Shown in pieces: positions 16,166 through 24,003 of a DNA stretch of 34,962 bases; position 1 is the first letter of the stretch, and each line of letters begins with the position of its first letter. The stretch is taken from assembly GCA_947165275.1 (NCBI GenBank), contig CAMUZQ010000022.1, forward strand, positions 1 to 34,962, in the 5' to 3' direction. A program made the translations under genes and the position numbers. The notes beneath the pieces are model-generated. The model had not been told where the DNA came from. It saw only the letters and a list, made by a program, of their open reading frames with translations, and made no database searches. This DNA is from an uncultured Lachnospiraceae bacterium (lineage in GTDB: Bacteria; Bacillota; Clostridia; Lachnospirales; Lachnospiraceae).

Positions 16166-16976
16166 ATATTCCGTCCTCCTTTATCACTATGAGCTTTTTC
16201 TTCAGCATATGTCCAACAGCTCTCTTAAATGCTGCTTTGGAAAGTCCCGTTTCCGATCTTATCATTTCCGGGTCGGCCTTATCCGTGAAAGGCAGTTTTC
16301 CGTCAGCCCTGATCCTTTCAAATAAAAGCTCCGCATCATCATCTATCTGAAGATATGCTTTTTTTCTGAGTGACAGATCCAGTCTGCCGTCAGACTTCAC
16401 ACCGGTAACACGGCAGGTAACAGTGTCTCCCGGCTTCGCTTCTCCGCCGAATTCCCTGGCAGGTATCAAGGCCGAATATCTGTCATCTACAGCAACAAAC
16501 GCTCCGAAATTCCGGCTTATCTCATACAGGGTACCGGTAACCTCATCATCCTTTTTATAATCCGGTCCGCTCTCCAGATATTCATACAGCTTTTCAGTTG
16601 CGCAGAGTCTGCCGGATTTGTCTGTATACATGGCGACAAGCACTTGATCTCCCTCTCCGGGCTGTCTTGTCATTTCATGAAAGGGCAGCAGCAGATCCCT
16701 TTCCAGACCCATATCAAGGAAAGCTCCTATTTTTGTGACCTGTTTGACCCTGAGTCTGGCTACCTCGCCAAGATGGATCAAAGGCTCCCTTGTCGTTGAT
16801 ATTATGCGGTCCTTGGAATCACGATAAATAAAAACCGTGACCTCATCTCCTGTCCCGGCGCCCTCCGGCACCTGTCTGGAGGGAAGCAGGACGTCACTTT
16901 GCCCGTCTGAAAGATATGCTCCCTGTGGGGTGAGCCGTTTTATCTCAAGTGTTGTTTTCTTTCCTACCTCGATCAT
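16146..16976 (-). CDS. cvfB: CvfB/YitL family RNA-binding protein with S1 domains
   Basis: This 276-residue protein has three S1-like OB-fold domains followed by a winged-helix domain. The S1 parts are seen at about 1-60 (LEIKRLTPQGAYLSDG), 68-130 (VARLRVKQVTKIGAFLDMGLERDLLLPFHEM) and 143-205 (VTGTLYEISRNFGAFVAV). The C-terminal 215-270 segment (LLFERIRADGKLPFTDKADPEMIRSETGLSKAAFKRAVGHMLKKKLI) is the winged helix. CvfB homologues bind RNA and affect virulence-factor expression in Staphylococcus; the role here is unknown. It overlaps the thioesterase gene by 4 bases (ATGA). Confidence 0.93.
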   Translation of the reverse strand: MIEVGKKTTLEIKRLTPQGAYLSDGQSDVLLPSRQVPEGAGTGDEVTVFIYRDSKDRIISTTREPLIHLGEVARLRVKQVTKIGAFLDMGLERDLLLPFHEMTRQPGEGDQVLVAMYTDKSGRLCATEKLYEYLESGPDYKKDDEVTGTLYEISRNFGAFVAVDDRYSALIPAREFGGEAKPGDTVTCRVTGVKSDGRLDLSLRKKAYLQIDDDAELLFERIRADGKLPFTDKADPEMIRSETGLSKAAFKRAVGHMLKKKLIVIKEDGIYERDKH

Positions 16977-17692
16977 ATCTGAATCCCCGGCTGAAATTCC
17001 ACTACTGAATACGGATTACCTTCCGTGTCTGACAGATCAACCACTATCCTGTCCTCCATCCTGTATATTCTCGGCTTTATTACCTCACCGAGAAAAGCCT
17101 GTTTTCTGTATTCAACACGAACTTTTTTCACTTCGTGCTGTTCAGGGATTATCCCTGCTGCCAGCTCTACATATTTTCCGTTATTAACATGATGATTGGC
17201 ATCCAGCAGATACTCTGTTATATGGATATCCTGCACAGCCTCGCCTCCTTCTTTGGGGATGGCTATCTTTCTGTTCCGGTAGTCCATATCTATACGCTGC
17301 TCGAGACCGTAAGCATCCATGATATCCTGGGGTATCCGTTCGGGGACTCCCGTTCCCATGGAGATATAAGTCCACAGCGAATCAGCCTTTGCAAGATACT
17401 GACCTGCTGCATCCTTCATAAAGAAATTTCTCTTACCGAAAAAGCCCCTTATCTCGTAGGGTATGGTTCCTGTCTCAATCCTTTCCCCGAGTCCGGGCAT
17501 CCTTATGATCTCTATATGCCATGAATTCACCACCCAAAGGGTTCCCCGCTCGTGAAGCGCTTTGACACCTACCCCGAGGTCCTCCGACTGCATGGTGGAA
17601 CAGTCCTGAAAATAATTTAAGAGCGCCGTTACGGCGAGCTTCCCTTCTGAATCACATTCACTGTATCTTATACGTGAATCAAATGAGTACAT
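16973..17692 (-). CDS. acyl-ACP thioesterase (FatA/BFIT-like, double hotdog)
   Basis: This cytoplasmic enzyme (239 residues) releases fatty acids from acyl carrier protein. The N-terminal hotdog begins RIRYSECDSEGKLAVTALLNYFQDCS. The C-terminal one carries the catalytic set in LLDANHHVNNGKYVELA (Asp about 164, Asn 166, His 168). Length is typical of bacterial members of PF01643. The ATG follows the NlpC/P60 stop codon with no gap, with AAGAAGGA inside the upstream gene. It sits in an operon with asnS, a wall hydrolase and cvfB. Chain-length preference cannot be read from sequence. Confidence 0.92.
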   Translation of the reverse strand: MYSFDSRIRYSECDSEGKLAVTALLNYFQDCSTMQSEDLGVGVKALHERGTLWVVNSWHIEIIRMPGLGERIETGTIPYEIRGFFGKRNFFMKDAAGQYLAKADSLWTYISMGTGVPERIPQDIMDAYGLEQRIDMDYRNRKIAIPKEGGEAVQDIHITEYLLDANHHVNNGKYVELAAGIIPEQHEVKKVRVEYRKQAFLGEVIKPRIYRMEDRIVVDLSDTEGNPYSVVEFQPGIQI

Positions 17693-19099
17693 TTATACGA
17701 TCCTTCTTATCGATGATACTGATCTGTAGGTAGCAGTTGTGATCTTTATCCCTGTTGCGGGAGTAGATGCATGTACTATATATCCGTTTCCTATATAGAT
17801 CCCCACGTGGCCCACATAATAGAATATATCTCCCGGCTGTGCATTTTCCATGCCGTTTACCGCCCTGCCGCTGGCTCCCTGCGCTCCGGATTGTCTGGGA
17901 AGGCTGTATCCGAAATGACTGTATACAGACTGTACAAACCCCGAACAGTCACAGCCATCGGTAAGGCTTGTTCCTCCTGGAACATAAGGATTTCCTATAA
18001 ACTGCTGCGCGTAGGAAGCGATCTCAGAGCCCTTCCCGCTTCCGGATGAAGAGCTGCTTTCATGCTTCTCCTCCTGCTCCTCGGATTTCTCTTCTGTCTT
18101 TTCCTCGGATTCCTCCTCCTGCTTCTCCTCAGGCTCTTCTTCCTGTTCCGGAGCTTTTTCTGCGGGTTGCTCTTCGGTCTTTTCCACTGTCTTTGTTTCA
18201 GCCTTTTCCTCTGCGGCCGCCTTGCCTGCTTCTTCCTGCTTTTTGCTCTGCTCCGAGGCCCTGGATGCCTCCTCGGCTGCTTTCTTCTTTGCGGCTTCTT
18301 CAGCAGCCTTCTTCCTTGCAGCTTCCTCTTCCGCCTTCTTTCTGGCCGCTTCCTTTTCCGCTGCTACTATTTTGGCGATCTTGACATTATCTTCCTCTAT
18401 CTTTTTCTGATAGGCTTTTGCTTCGCTCTTTGCCGCTGCCAGCTTTGAACTGAAGTTTTCTATGGAAGCACGCTGTTCTTCTATGGTAGTATTCAGCTCC
18501 TGCTCTCTCTCCTCCAGATCTGTCTGCTCTTCCTCGAGCTCAGACAGGTCGTCCTCCAGGGCTCTCTGCCTCTCGGCGACTGCTTCCTTTGCCTCTATAA
18601 ACTTATTGAGCATGTTTCTGTCATACTCCGCGAGCTTTTCTGCATATGCAGCCTTATTGAGCGCATCTGTAAGGCTTTCCGCATGAAGAAGGATATCCAG
18701 ATATTCCGTCGAGCTGTTCGATCCGTTCTCATACATATATTTGATACGGGCCCGCATCGTATTATACTGCCGTTCTTCTTCCTTTTTCGCCGCCTCGTAA
18801 TCCTCTTCAGCCTGTGCGATCTCTACCTTTTTATTCTCTATATCGGATTTAAGTATATCCACCTCGGCCAGGAGCTGTACCAGCTGCTGCTGGGCATTTT
18901 CAAGCTCTGCCTCCGCTCCGGCCTTCTCCGATGCTATGTTTTCCGCCTCGGACTGCGCCTGACTGAGCTTCGAACGGTTTGCGTCCGCATCCTTTTGCAG
19001 ATCGGATTTTGTGTCAGCATAACCATACTGTACGGAAATCTCCGCCAGCATCACAAAAGCCAGTAAGAAGGATATGATCTTGGAATTTCTCTTCTTCAA
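17693..19099 (-). CDS. secreted coiled-coil NlpC/P60 peptidoglycan endopeptidase
   Basis: The protein (468 residues) is a cell-wall hydrolase related to CwlO/PcsB. A signal peptide covers about 1-30. Residues about 30-245 are a long coiled coil. Residues about 250-350 are a low-complexity Lys/Ala/Glu then Glu/Lys linker. The C-terminal NlpC/P60 domain (about 357-468) has catalytic Cys about 385 (GCDCSGFV), His about 431 (GHVGIYIG) and a third polar residue His about 443. In PcsB-type proteins the coiled coil keeps the hydrolase inactive until the divisome (FtsEX) activates it; that is analogy here. The frame opens at TTG 19114, but the second TTG (19099) has AGGAG 5 bases ahead and gives a normal MKKRNSKI start, so I chose this non-ATG start. 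It lies 11 bases after asnS. Confidence 0.92.
   Translation of the reverse strand: MKKRNSKIISFLLAFVMLAEISVQYGYADTKSDLQKDADANRSKLSQAQSEAENIASEKAGAEAELENAQQQLVQLLAEVDILKSDIENKKVEIAQAEEDYEAAKKEEERQYNTMRARIKYMYENGSNSSTEYLDILLHAESLTDALNKAAYAEKLAEYDRNMLNKFIEAKEAVAERQRALEDDLSELEEEQTDLEEREQELNTTIEEQRASIENFSSKLAAAKSEAKAYQKKIEEDNVKIAKIVAAEKEAARKKAEEEAARKKAAEEAAKKKAAEEASRASEQSKKQEEAGKAAAEEKAETKTVEKTEEQPAEKAPEQEEEPEEKQEEESEEKTEEKSEEQEEKHESSSSSGSGKGSEIASYAQQFIGNPYVPGGTSLTDGCDCSGFVQSVYSHFGYSLPRQSGAQGASGRAVNGMENAQPGDIFYYVGHVGIYIGNGYIVHASTPATGIKITTATYRSVSSIRRIV
18266..18349 (-). repeat. in-gene repeats coding Lys/Ala/Glu-rich linker
   Basis: About 28 codons encode repeated units of the form AARKKAEEE, AARKKAAEE and AAKKKAAEE. 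The DNA is correspondingly repetitive and purine-rich on the coding strand, so length variation among strains is likely. Confidence 0.75.
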
Positions 19100-19110
19100 A
19101 TACGCTCCTG

Positions 19111-20502
19111 TCAAATGTCACAATTATTTACAGTACGGGGGAATGGCAGCACATCGCGTATATTTTCCATACCGGTGATATACATTACAGCCCTTTCAAA
19201 ACCCAGGCCGAAGCCGGCATGCCTGACTGTACCGTATTTTCTCAGATCCAGATAGAAATCATATTGGGATTCATCCATCCCGAGCTCTCTGATCCGGCCG
19301 ATCAGCTTGTCATAATCCTCTTCACGCTGTGAGCCTCCGATTATCTCTCCGATACCCGGCACCAGACAGTCCATGGCGGCGACAGTTTTGCCGTCCGGAT
19401 TCTGCTTCATATAAAACGCCTTGATGTCCTTGGGATAATCCGTTACAAATACCGGCCTTTTGAATACCTGCTCCGTAAGATACCTTTCGTGCTCGGTCTG
19501 AAGATCACAGCCCCATTCCACCTTATACTGGAAATCCTTATTATGCTCCTTGAGTATATCTATCGCCTCCGTGTAGGTGACTCTTCCGAAATCCGACTCC
19601 ATGACATGAGTCAGTCTGTCTATCAGTCCCTTGTCAATAAAGGAATTAAAGAAGGCCATCTCCTCAGGTGCATTGTCCAGAACATACTTTATCATATATT
19701 TGATCATGTCCTCGGCAAGCTGCATATCATCCTCAAGATCTGCAAATGCGATCTCCGGCTCGATCATCCAGAACTCTGCAGCATGTCTTGTTGTATTTGA
19801 ATTCTCGGCGCGGAAGGTGGGACCGAAGGTATATATATTCTTGAAGGCACAGGCAAAGGTCTCCCCGTTAAGCTGACCGGATACAGTAAGATTTGTAGGC
19901 TTATTAAAGAAATCCTGTGCAAAATCCACAGCATCGTCTTCCGTCCTCGGGATATCCGACAGGGGAAGCGTCGTAACCTGAAACATCTCCCCTGCCCCCT
20001 CGGCATCCGAGCCTGTTATTATCGGGGTATGCACATATACAAAATCCCGCTCCTGAAAGAATCTGTGGATAGCATATGCGATCAGGGATCTGACACGGAA
20101 TACAGCCTGAAATGTATTTGTTCTTGCCCTCAGATGTGTCATAGTCCTGAGATATTCAAGTGTATGTCTCTTTTTCTGCAGGGGATAATCCGGACCGGCG
20201 GCTCCCTCGATCACAATCTCCGAGGCCTGTATCTCAAAGGGCTGCTTTGCTTCGGGAGTAGCGACCAGCCTTCCTTTTGCTATGACGGCCGTTCCTACAT
20301 TCGTTTTGGCAATATCCGGGAAATTCTTAAGCGAATCCGCGTATACTACCTGCAATGTATTGAAATATGTCCCGTCAGACAATGTAAGGAATCCAAAAGT
20401 CTTTGAATCCCTGTTTGATCTGACCCATCCTCCGACGGTCACCTCCGTATCCGTGTATTTTTCTGTCTCTTTGTAAAGTGTCCTTATATCCGTAAGATCC
20501 AT
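19111..20502 (-). CDS. asnS: asparaginyl-tRNA synthetase
   Basis: This class IIb synthetase charges tRNA-Asn with asparagine. The 463 residues match bacterial AsnRS. An N-terminal OB-fold anticodon-binding domain covers about 1-110 ([25 protein letters not shown]). The catalytic core has motif 2 ([26 protein letters not shown]) and motif 3 ([28 protein letters not shown]). It follows the trigger-factor-like gene by 22 bases with an AGGAGG-type site. Confidence 0.97.
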   Translation of the reverse strand: MDLTDIRTLYKETEKYTDTEVTVGGWVRSNRDSKTFGFLTLSDGTYFNTLQVVYADSLKNFPDIAKTNVGTAVIAKGRLVATPEAKQPFEIQASEIVIEGAAGPDYPLQKKRHTLEYLRTMTHLRARTNTFQAVFRVRSLIAYAIHRFFQERDFVYVHTPIITGSDAEGAGEMFQVTTLPLSDIPRTEDDAVDFAQDFFNKPTNLTVSGQLNGETFACAFKNIYTFGPTFRAENSNTTRHAAEFWMIEPEIAFADLEDDMQLAEDMIKYMIKYVLDNAPEEMAFFNSFIDKGLIDRLTHVMESDFGRVTYTEAIDILKEHNKDFQYKVEWGCDLQTEHERYLTEQVFKRPVFVTDYPKDIKAFYMKQNPDGKTVAAMDCLVPGIGEIIGGSQREEDYDKLIGRIRELGMDESQYDFYLDLRKYGTVRHAGFGLGFERAVMYITGMENIRDVLPFPRTVNNCDI

Positions 20503-20524
20503 ATCCCGGTCTCCTCCTTATTCC

Positions 20525-21604
20525 CTACTTTCCGCTTGCAACCGCATTGTCATACAGGAAGTCCGATACCTCCTGCTCCAGTAAGTATCTCTTCAGCTCA
20601 TCCTGCGGTATGGCATTCTTTACCTGCTGCACAGTAGCCTTATAATCTGCGGCATATTTTGAATAATAATCCTCGATCTCCTTATCAGTTACCTCAAGCC
20701 CCTCTTCCTTTGCGATGGCGAGGACTACCAGATCGGTTTTTGCCTGCTTCTGACCATACTCCTTTGCTTCATTCTCAAAGGCTTCACGGTCGCTCCCCAT
20801 AGCAGAAAGATAATCATCAAGAGACATGCCGTACTGCCGGATAAATGATTCCGTGCTTGATTTATATTCCGCTGCATTCTGCGACACAAGCCATTGAGGC
20901 AGCTTATCCATATCACATTTTGCATTATCGACCGCTGTCTCCAGTAATTTTGCTTCCGCACTTGTCTTTGCCGAGGCTTCCTTCTGCTCTGTAAGCTGAT
21001 CACGCACCAGCTTCCTGTATTCTTCGACAGTGTCGGCATCGTTATCCAGTTCTTTAACAAATTCATCCGTAAGCTCCGGCAGCTGATCCTCTGATATCGA
21101 ATTCACCGTAACCGTGAATACAGTATCTGCGCCGGCAAGGTCTGCATTGCCATAATCCTCCGGAAAGGTAAGCTCAAGATCCTTGGTCTCTCCGGCCTTC
21201 ATGCCTACCACACCTTCCTCAAATCCGGGAATGAAGCTTCCGGAACCCAGCTCCAGATCATAATTTCCGGTGCCGCCCTCAAAGGCAATCCCGTCTTTTT
21301 TTCCTTCATAATCTATGTTTACAGTATCACCAAGCCTGGCTGCTCTTCCGGTAACCTCCTTGAGCTCGCCCCTGCCCGCCAGCGTGTTCTGGATATAATC
21401 CTCCACATCGGCGTCACTTACCGTTGAATCAGAACCATCTACTGAAAGTCCTTTGTATTCACCTAAGGTAACGTAGGCTGCAGGATCTGTCTTATCCAGA
21501 GATTCCGCATCCTTTGAATCACTGCCTCCGCAGCCTGTCAGCATTACTGTCATCAGTATTCCGGTAAGAATATATACGATCAGTTTCTGTCGGTATTTTT
21601 TCAT
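20525..21604 (-). CDS. surface lipoprotein with FKBP domain, trigger-factor-like foldase
   Basis: This 359-residue protein is probably a peptidyl-prolyl isomerase or chaperone acting outside the membrane. The signal peptide ends in MLTGC, with the lipidated Cys at 25. Residues about 90-170 form the FKBP domain (GDTVNIDYEGKKDGIAFEGG, then GSFIPGFEEGVVGMKAGETKDLELTFPEDYG). Residues about 175-355 resemble the helical C-terminal arm of trigger factor (ELTDEFVKELDNDADTVEEYRKLVRDQL). The ribosome-binding N-terminal domain of true trigger factor is replaced by the signal peptide. AAAGGAG lies 13 bases before the ATG. It is the first gene of the six-gene operon. Confidence 0.92.
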   Translation of the reverse strand: MKKYRQKLIVYILTGILMTVMLTGCGGSDSKDAESLDKTDPAAYVTLGEYKGLSVDGSDSTVSDADVEDYIQNTLAGRGELKEVTGRAARLGDTVNIDYEGKKDGIAFEGGTGNYDLELGSGSFIPGFEEGVVGMKAGETKDLELTFPEDYGNADLAGADTVFTVTVNSISEDQLPELTDEFVKELDNDADTVEEYRKLVRDQLTEQKEASAKTSAEAKLLETAVDNAKCDMDKLPQWLVSQNAAEYKSSTESFIRQYGMSLDDYLSAMGSDREAFENEAKEYGQKQAKTDLVVLAIAKEEGLEVTDKEIEDYYSKYAADYKATVQQVKNAIPQDELKRYLLEQEVSDFLYDNAVASGK

Positions 21605-21718
21605 TGATATATGTTTTCTCCTTTATTAAACCTGGTTTTGTATCTGATCTGCTCTGCAGGATCCGGCGCTGGAGGGCAAACCATGCCCGAAAAACAGGGA
21701 TATCCTACATCTTGTATC

Positions 21719-21734
21719 AAATAACACGTTATTT
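21719..21734. promoter_or_regulatory. 16-bp inverted repeat over the -10 box of the asnS operon
   Basis: AAATAAC (21719-21725) and GTTATTT (21728-21734) are perfect 7-bp arms around AC. The element overlaps the -10 box (21731-21736) and the predicted start, the typical place for a repressor. The cognate regulator is unknown. Confidence 0.55.
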
Positions 21735-21760
21735 TACCACATATATCAGATAGTGGTCAA
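21731..21760 (-). promoter_or_regulatory. promoter of the foldase-asnS-nlpC operon
   Basis: TTGACC (21760-21755) and TAAAAT (21736-21731) are separated by 18 bases, with TGTGG before the -10 (extended -10). The leader is about 120 bases. I see no T-box specifier or antiterminator pattern in it despite the presence of asnS. Confidence 0.7.
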
Positions 21761-21806
21761 CATAACTCTGCCGTCAGGTCTGTGATTTTTTGGTGAACTG
21801 CGGTTT

Positions 21807-23201
21807 TCAGTGATCTGAGACATACTCTGTAAGGTCATTGATCCAGATACCTTTTCTTACCATGATAAAGCCGATGCAGCATTTTATTATGTCCATCAGC
21901 TGCACACACGCGAATACCTGAAGTATGGTCAATCCCGAGAATCTGACCAGAACATACAGAGCGGGTATAGATACGACCCAGATAAAAGCAGAATCAAACA
22001 GAAACGTGATCCATGTCCTGCCTCCAGACCGTAAAGTAAAATATGTAGTGTTTTCATAGGCATATATCGGCATGAATACCGCGCTGATACGCATAAAACC
22101 TGTTGCAAGAGCTCTTATCGTATCCGAAGTATTGTAGATCATGGGGAAGTACGGTGACACGGCAAACAGAGCCGCACCGGAGAGGATACAGACGCTCACC
22201 GAAAAGAAGGTAAGCTGGTGTGCCTTTTCCAGTATCACTGCCTTATCATTTTTTTTCATTCCCAGCTCCTGACCGAGAATGATCGCTGTGGATTCTCCCA
22301 TAGCGATAAAGACGATATTAAAGACATTGCTGACTGTCGAGGATATGTTCAGGGCCGCTACCACCTCCAGTCCCATAAGAGAATACTGCTGGTTCAGCAT
22401 CGTCATGCCTCCGGACCAGAGAAATTCATTCAATAAAACCGGCGAACTCTTCAATGCGATGTTTTTTACCAGATCGGCCGGTACAAAAAGGCTTTCGTAC
22501 AATCCTGTTACAAAAGGGTTCCTCCTGACATGCGTATGTGTCCAGTATATCTCGATAAAGGCTTCAACAAATCTCGATATAACCGTTGCAAGGGCCGCTC
22601 CCACAACACCGAGGGCCGGCGCACCGAATTTTCCGTATATCAGTACATAGTTTCCGATAAGATTAAGGATCACCGCCGCCACGCCGGCCTTCATCGGCAA
22701 TATCGTCTCTCCCGACTCCCTCAATGTCCCGGCGTATGACATGGATAAGGCCATAGGCGGTATCTGAAAAAGACTCACCAGCATATAGCGCCTTGCGGAT
22801 AACAGTGTATTTTCAATATTTCCGGAGCCGCTTTCTCCCTGAAGCCAGAGTCTGATCAGCTCCTGGCCGAAGAAAACAAATACCGCTATCCATATGAGAG
22901 CAAGGACCAGCGAAACAACAAGCTTTATCCGCATAGTGTACTTTACCCCTTCATTATCCCCCTTTCCGGAGAATTGCGCGGTAAATATGCCGATCCCCGC
23001 AGTCGCGCCGAAAAGACACAGCACGTATACGAAAAAAAGCTGGTTGACTATCGATACCCCGCTCATTGCGTCGGTACCTACCCTCCCGACCATTATATTG
23101 TCAAGCATGCTGACAAAATTAGTGATGCCGTTCTGAATCATTATCGGAACGGCAACCTTCATGATCTTTTTATAAAAATCCCTGGTTCCTATGAGCCTCA
23201 T
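21807..23201 (-). CDS. MATE family multidrug/metabolite exporter
   Basis: This integral membrane antiporter (464 residues) has about 12 helices in two repeats. The start KKIMKVAVPIMIQNGITNFVSMLDNIMVGRVGTDAMSGVSIVNQLFF is the classic MATE N-terminus. The second half has FLWSGGMTMLNQQYSLMGLEVVAALNISSTVSNVFNIVFIAMGESTAIILGQELG. Such proteins use H+ or Na+ gradients to export cationic drugs or metabolites. The ATG overlaps the receiver-protein stop (ATGA), so it is the last gene of the region 4 operon. I see no strong terminator after it. Its substrate is unknown. Confidence 0.94.
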   Translation of the reverse strand: MRLIGTRDFYKKIMKVAVPIMIQNGITNFVSMLDNIMVGRVGTDAMSGVSIVNQLFFVYVLCLFGATAGIGIFTAQFSGKGDNEGVKYTMRIKLVVSLVLALIWIAVFVFFGQELIRLWLQGESGSGNIENTLLSARRYMLVSLFQIPPMALSMSYAGTLRESGETILPMKAGVAAVILNLIGNYVLIYGKFGAPALGVVGAALATVISRFVEAFIEIYWTHTHVRRNPFVTGLYESLFVPADLVKNIALKSSPVLLNEFLWSGGMTMLNQQYSLMGLEVVAALNISSTVSNVFNIVFIAMGESTAIILGQELGMKKNDKAVILEKAHQLTFFSVSVCILSGAALFAVSPYFPMIYNTSDTIRALATGFMRISAVFMPIYAYENTTYFTLRSGGRTWITFLFDSAFIWVVSIPALYVLVRFSGLTILQVFACVQLMDIIKCCIGFIMVRKGIWINDLTEYVSDH

Positions 23202-23965
23202 ATCTTCTTCGCAGTCTGGGCAAGGAAAAATTCTTCCAGCTTATCTCTCAATCCCTTTTTATCTATTGTTTTAAGCAGGTAATCCGCCGGCTTCAGAGCC
23301 AATACCCTCATAATGCTGTTCTTATCATTCCTGCCTGTAAGAAACATCACGGGGATCTCTGATGTCTGGGCCTCCGACCTTATCATCTCAAGCACCTGCG
23401 GTCCTGAAGTGATCGGCATCTCATAATCCAGAAGTATCAGATCCGCATGGTTTTTCGCAAGCCAGGTTATCGCCTGCATTCCCGAATTTGCCATTGCCAC
23501 CCGGTACGTATCTTTAAGCCAGTCGAAAATCATGCTCATATATGAAACATCATCGTCTACTATCAGTACGCTTTTTCTTCTTTCATGCGCGGATACCTCG
23601 GACAGATATTTTTCCACCTCATCGAGAAATTTTTCCATCTCCAGCGGTCTCTCAAAAAAACTCCTGATACAGCCTGACGGAAGAAACTGTACCACTGTCT
23701 CATACTCTGCTTTTGCCCCTATCACAATGATCTGCTCATCATGGGCGATGCAGAAATCCTTTATATATACAAGGGCCTCCGCCGCATCATCTATGGATTC
23801 GTCCGTATACAATATCAGAAGCTCCGTTCCGGGACATTTTACTTCCAGATCGGAAATCTTTGGCACCGCATATGACGGGTTCACATCTATTCCCTTTAAT
23901 TTCATCTCAAGTCCTCTGACCGAGAATGTCTCCGCTGTGCTGACGATCAGTGCGTTTCTTCCCAT
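23198..23965 (-). CDS. pseudo-receiver plus receiver response regulator without output domain
   Basis: The protein has 255 residues. The N-terminal half (about 1-125) has the receiver layout (ALIVSTAETFSVRGLEMKL, TELLILYTDES) but lacks the acidic pocket and the phospho-acceptor Asp. The C-terminal half (about 130-255) is a canonical receiver: VLIVDDDVS, phospho-acceptor Asp about 180 in LILLDYEMP, Thr about 210 in MFLTGR and Lys about 232 in ADYLLKT. No DNA-binding or enzymatic domain follows. The frame begins at 23983, but the ATG at 23965 has AAAGGA 7 bases ahead and starts MGRNALIV, so I chose it. It follows the hybrid kinase by about 38 bases and is a likely phosphorelay partner of it. 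Confidence 0.88.
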   Translation of the reverse strand: MGRNALIVSTAETFSVRGLEMKLKGIDVNPSYAVPKISDLEVKCPGTELLILYTDESIDDAAEALVYIKDFCIAHDEQIIVIGAKAEYETVVQFLPSGCIRSFFERPLEMEKFLDEVEKYLSEVSAHERRKSVLIVDDDVSYMSMIFDWLKDTYRVAMANSGMQAITWLAKNHADLILLDYEMPITSGPQVLEMIRSEAQTSEIPVMFLTGRNDKNSIMRVLALKPADYLLKTIDKKGLRDKLEEFFLAQTAKKI

Positions 23966-24003
23966 TTTATATTCCTTTCCCATACCCGCGAATGTGATCC
24001 GTT

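Noticed and set aside
18046-18448. Several plus-strand frames rich in Leu, Phe and Ser opposite the NlpC linker
   Set aside because: They arise from the repetitive Lys/Ala/Glu codons on the other strand.
21605-21730. T-box riboswitch ahead of asnS
   Set aside because: The leader is short and I see no specifier stem, T-box sequence or terminator/antiterminator pair.
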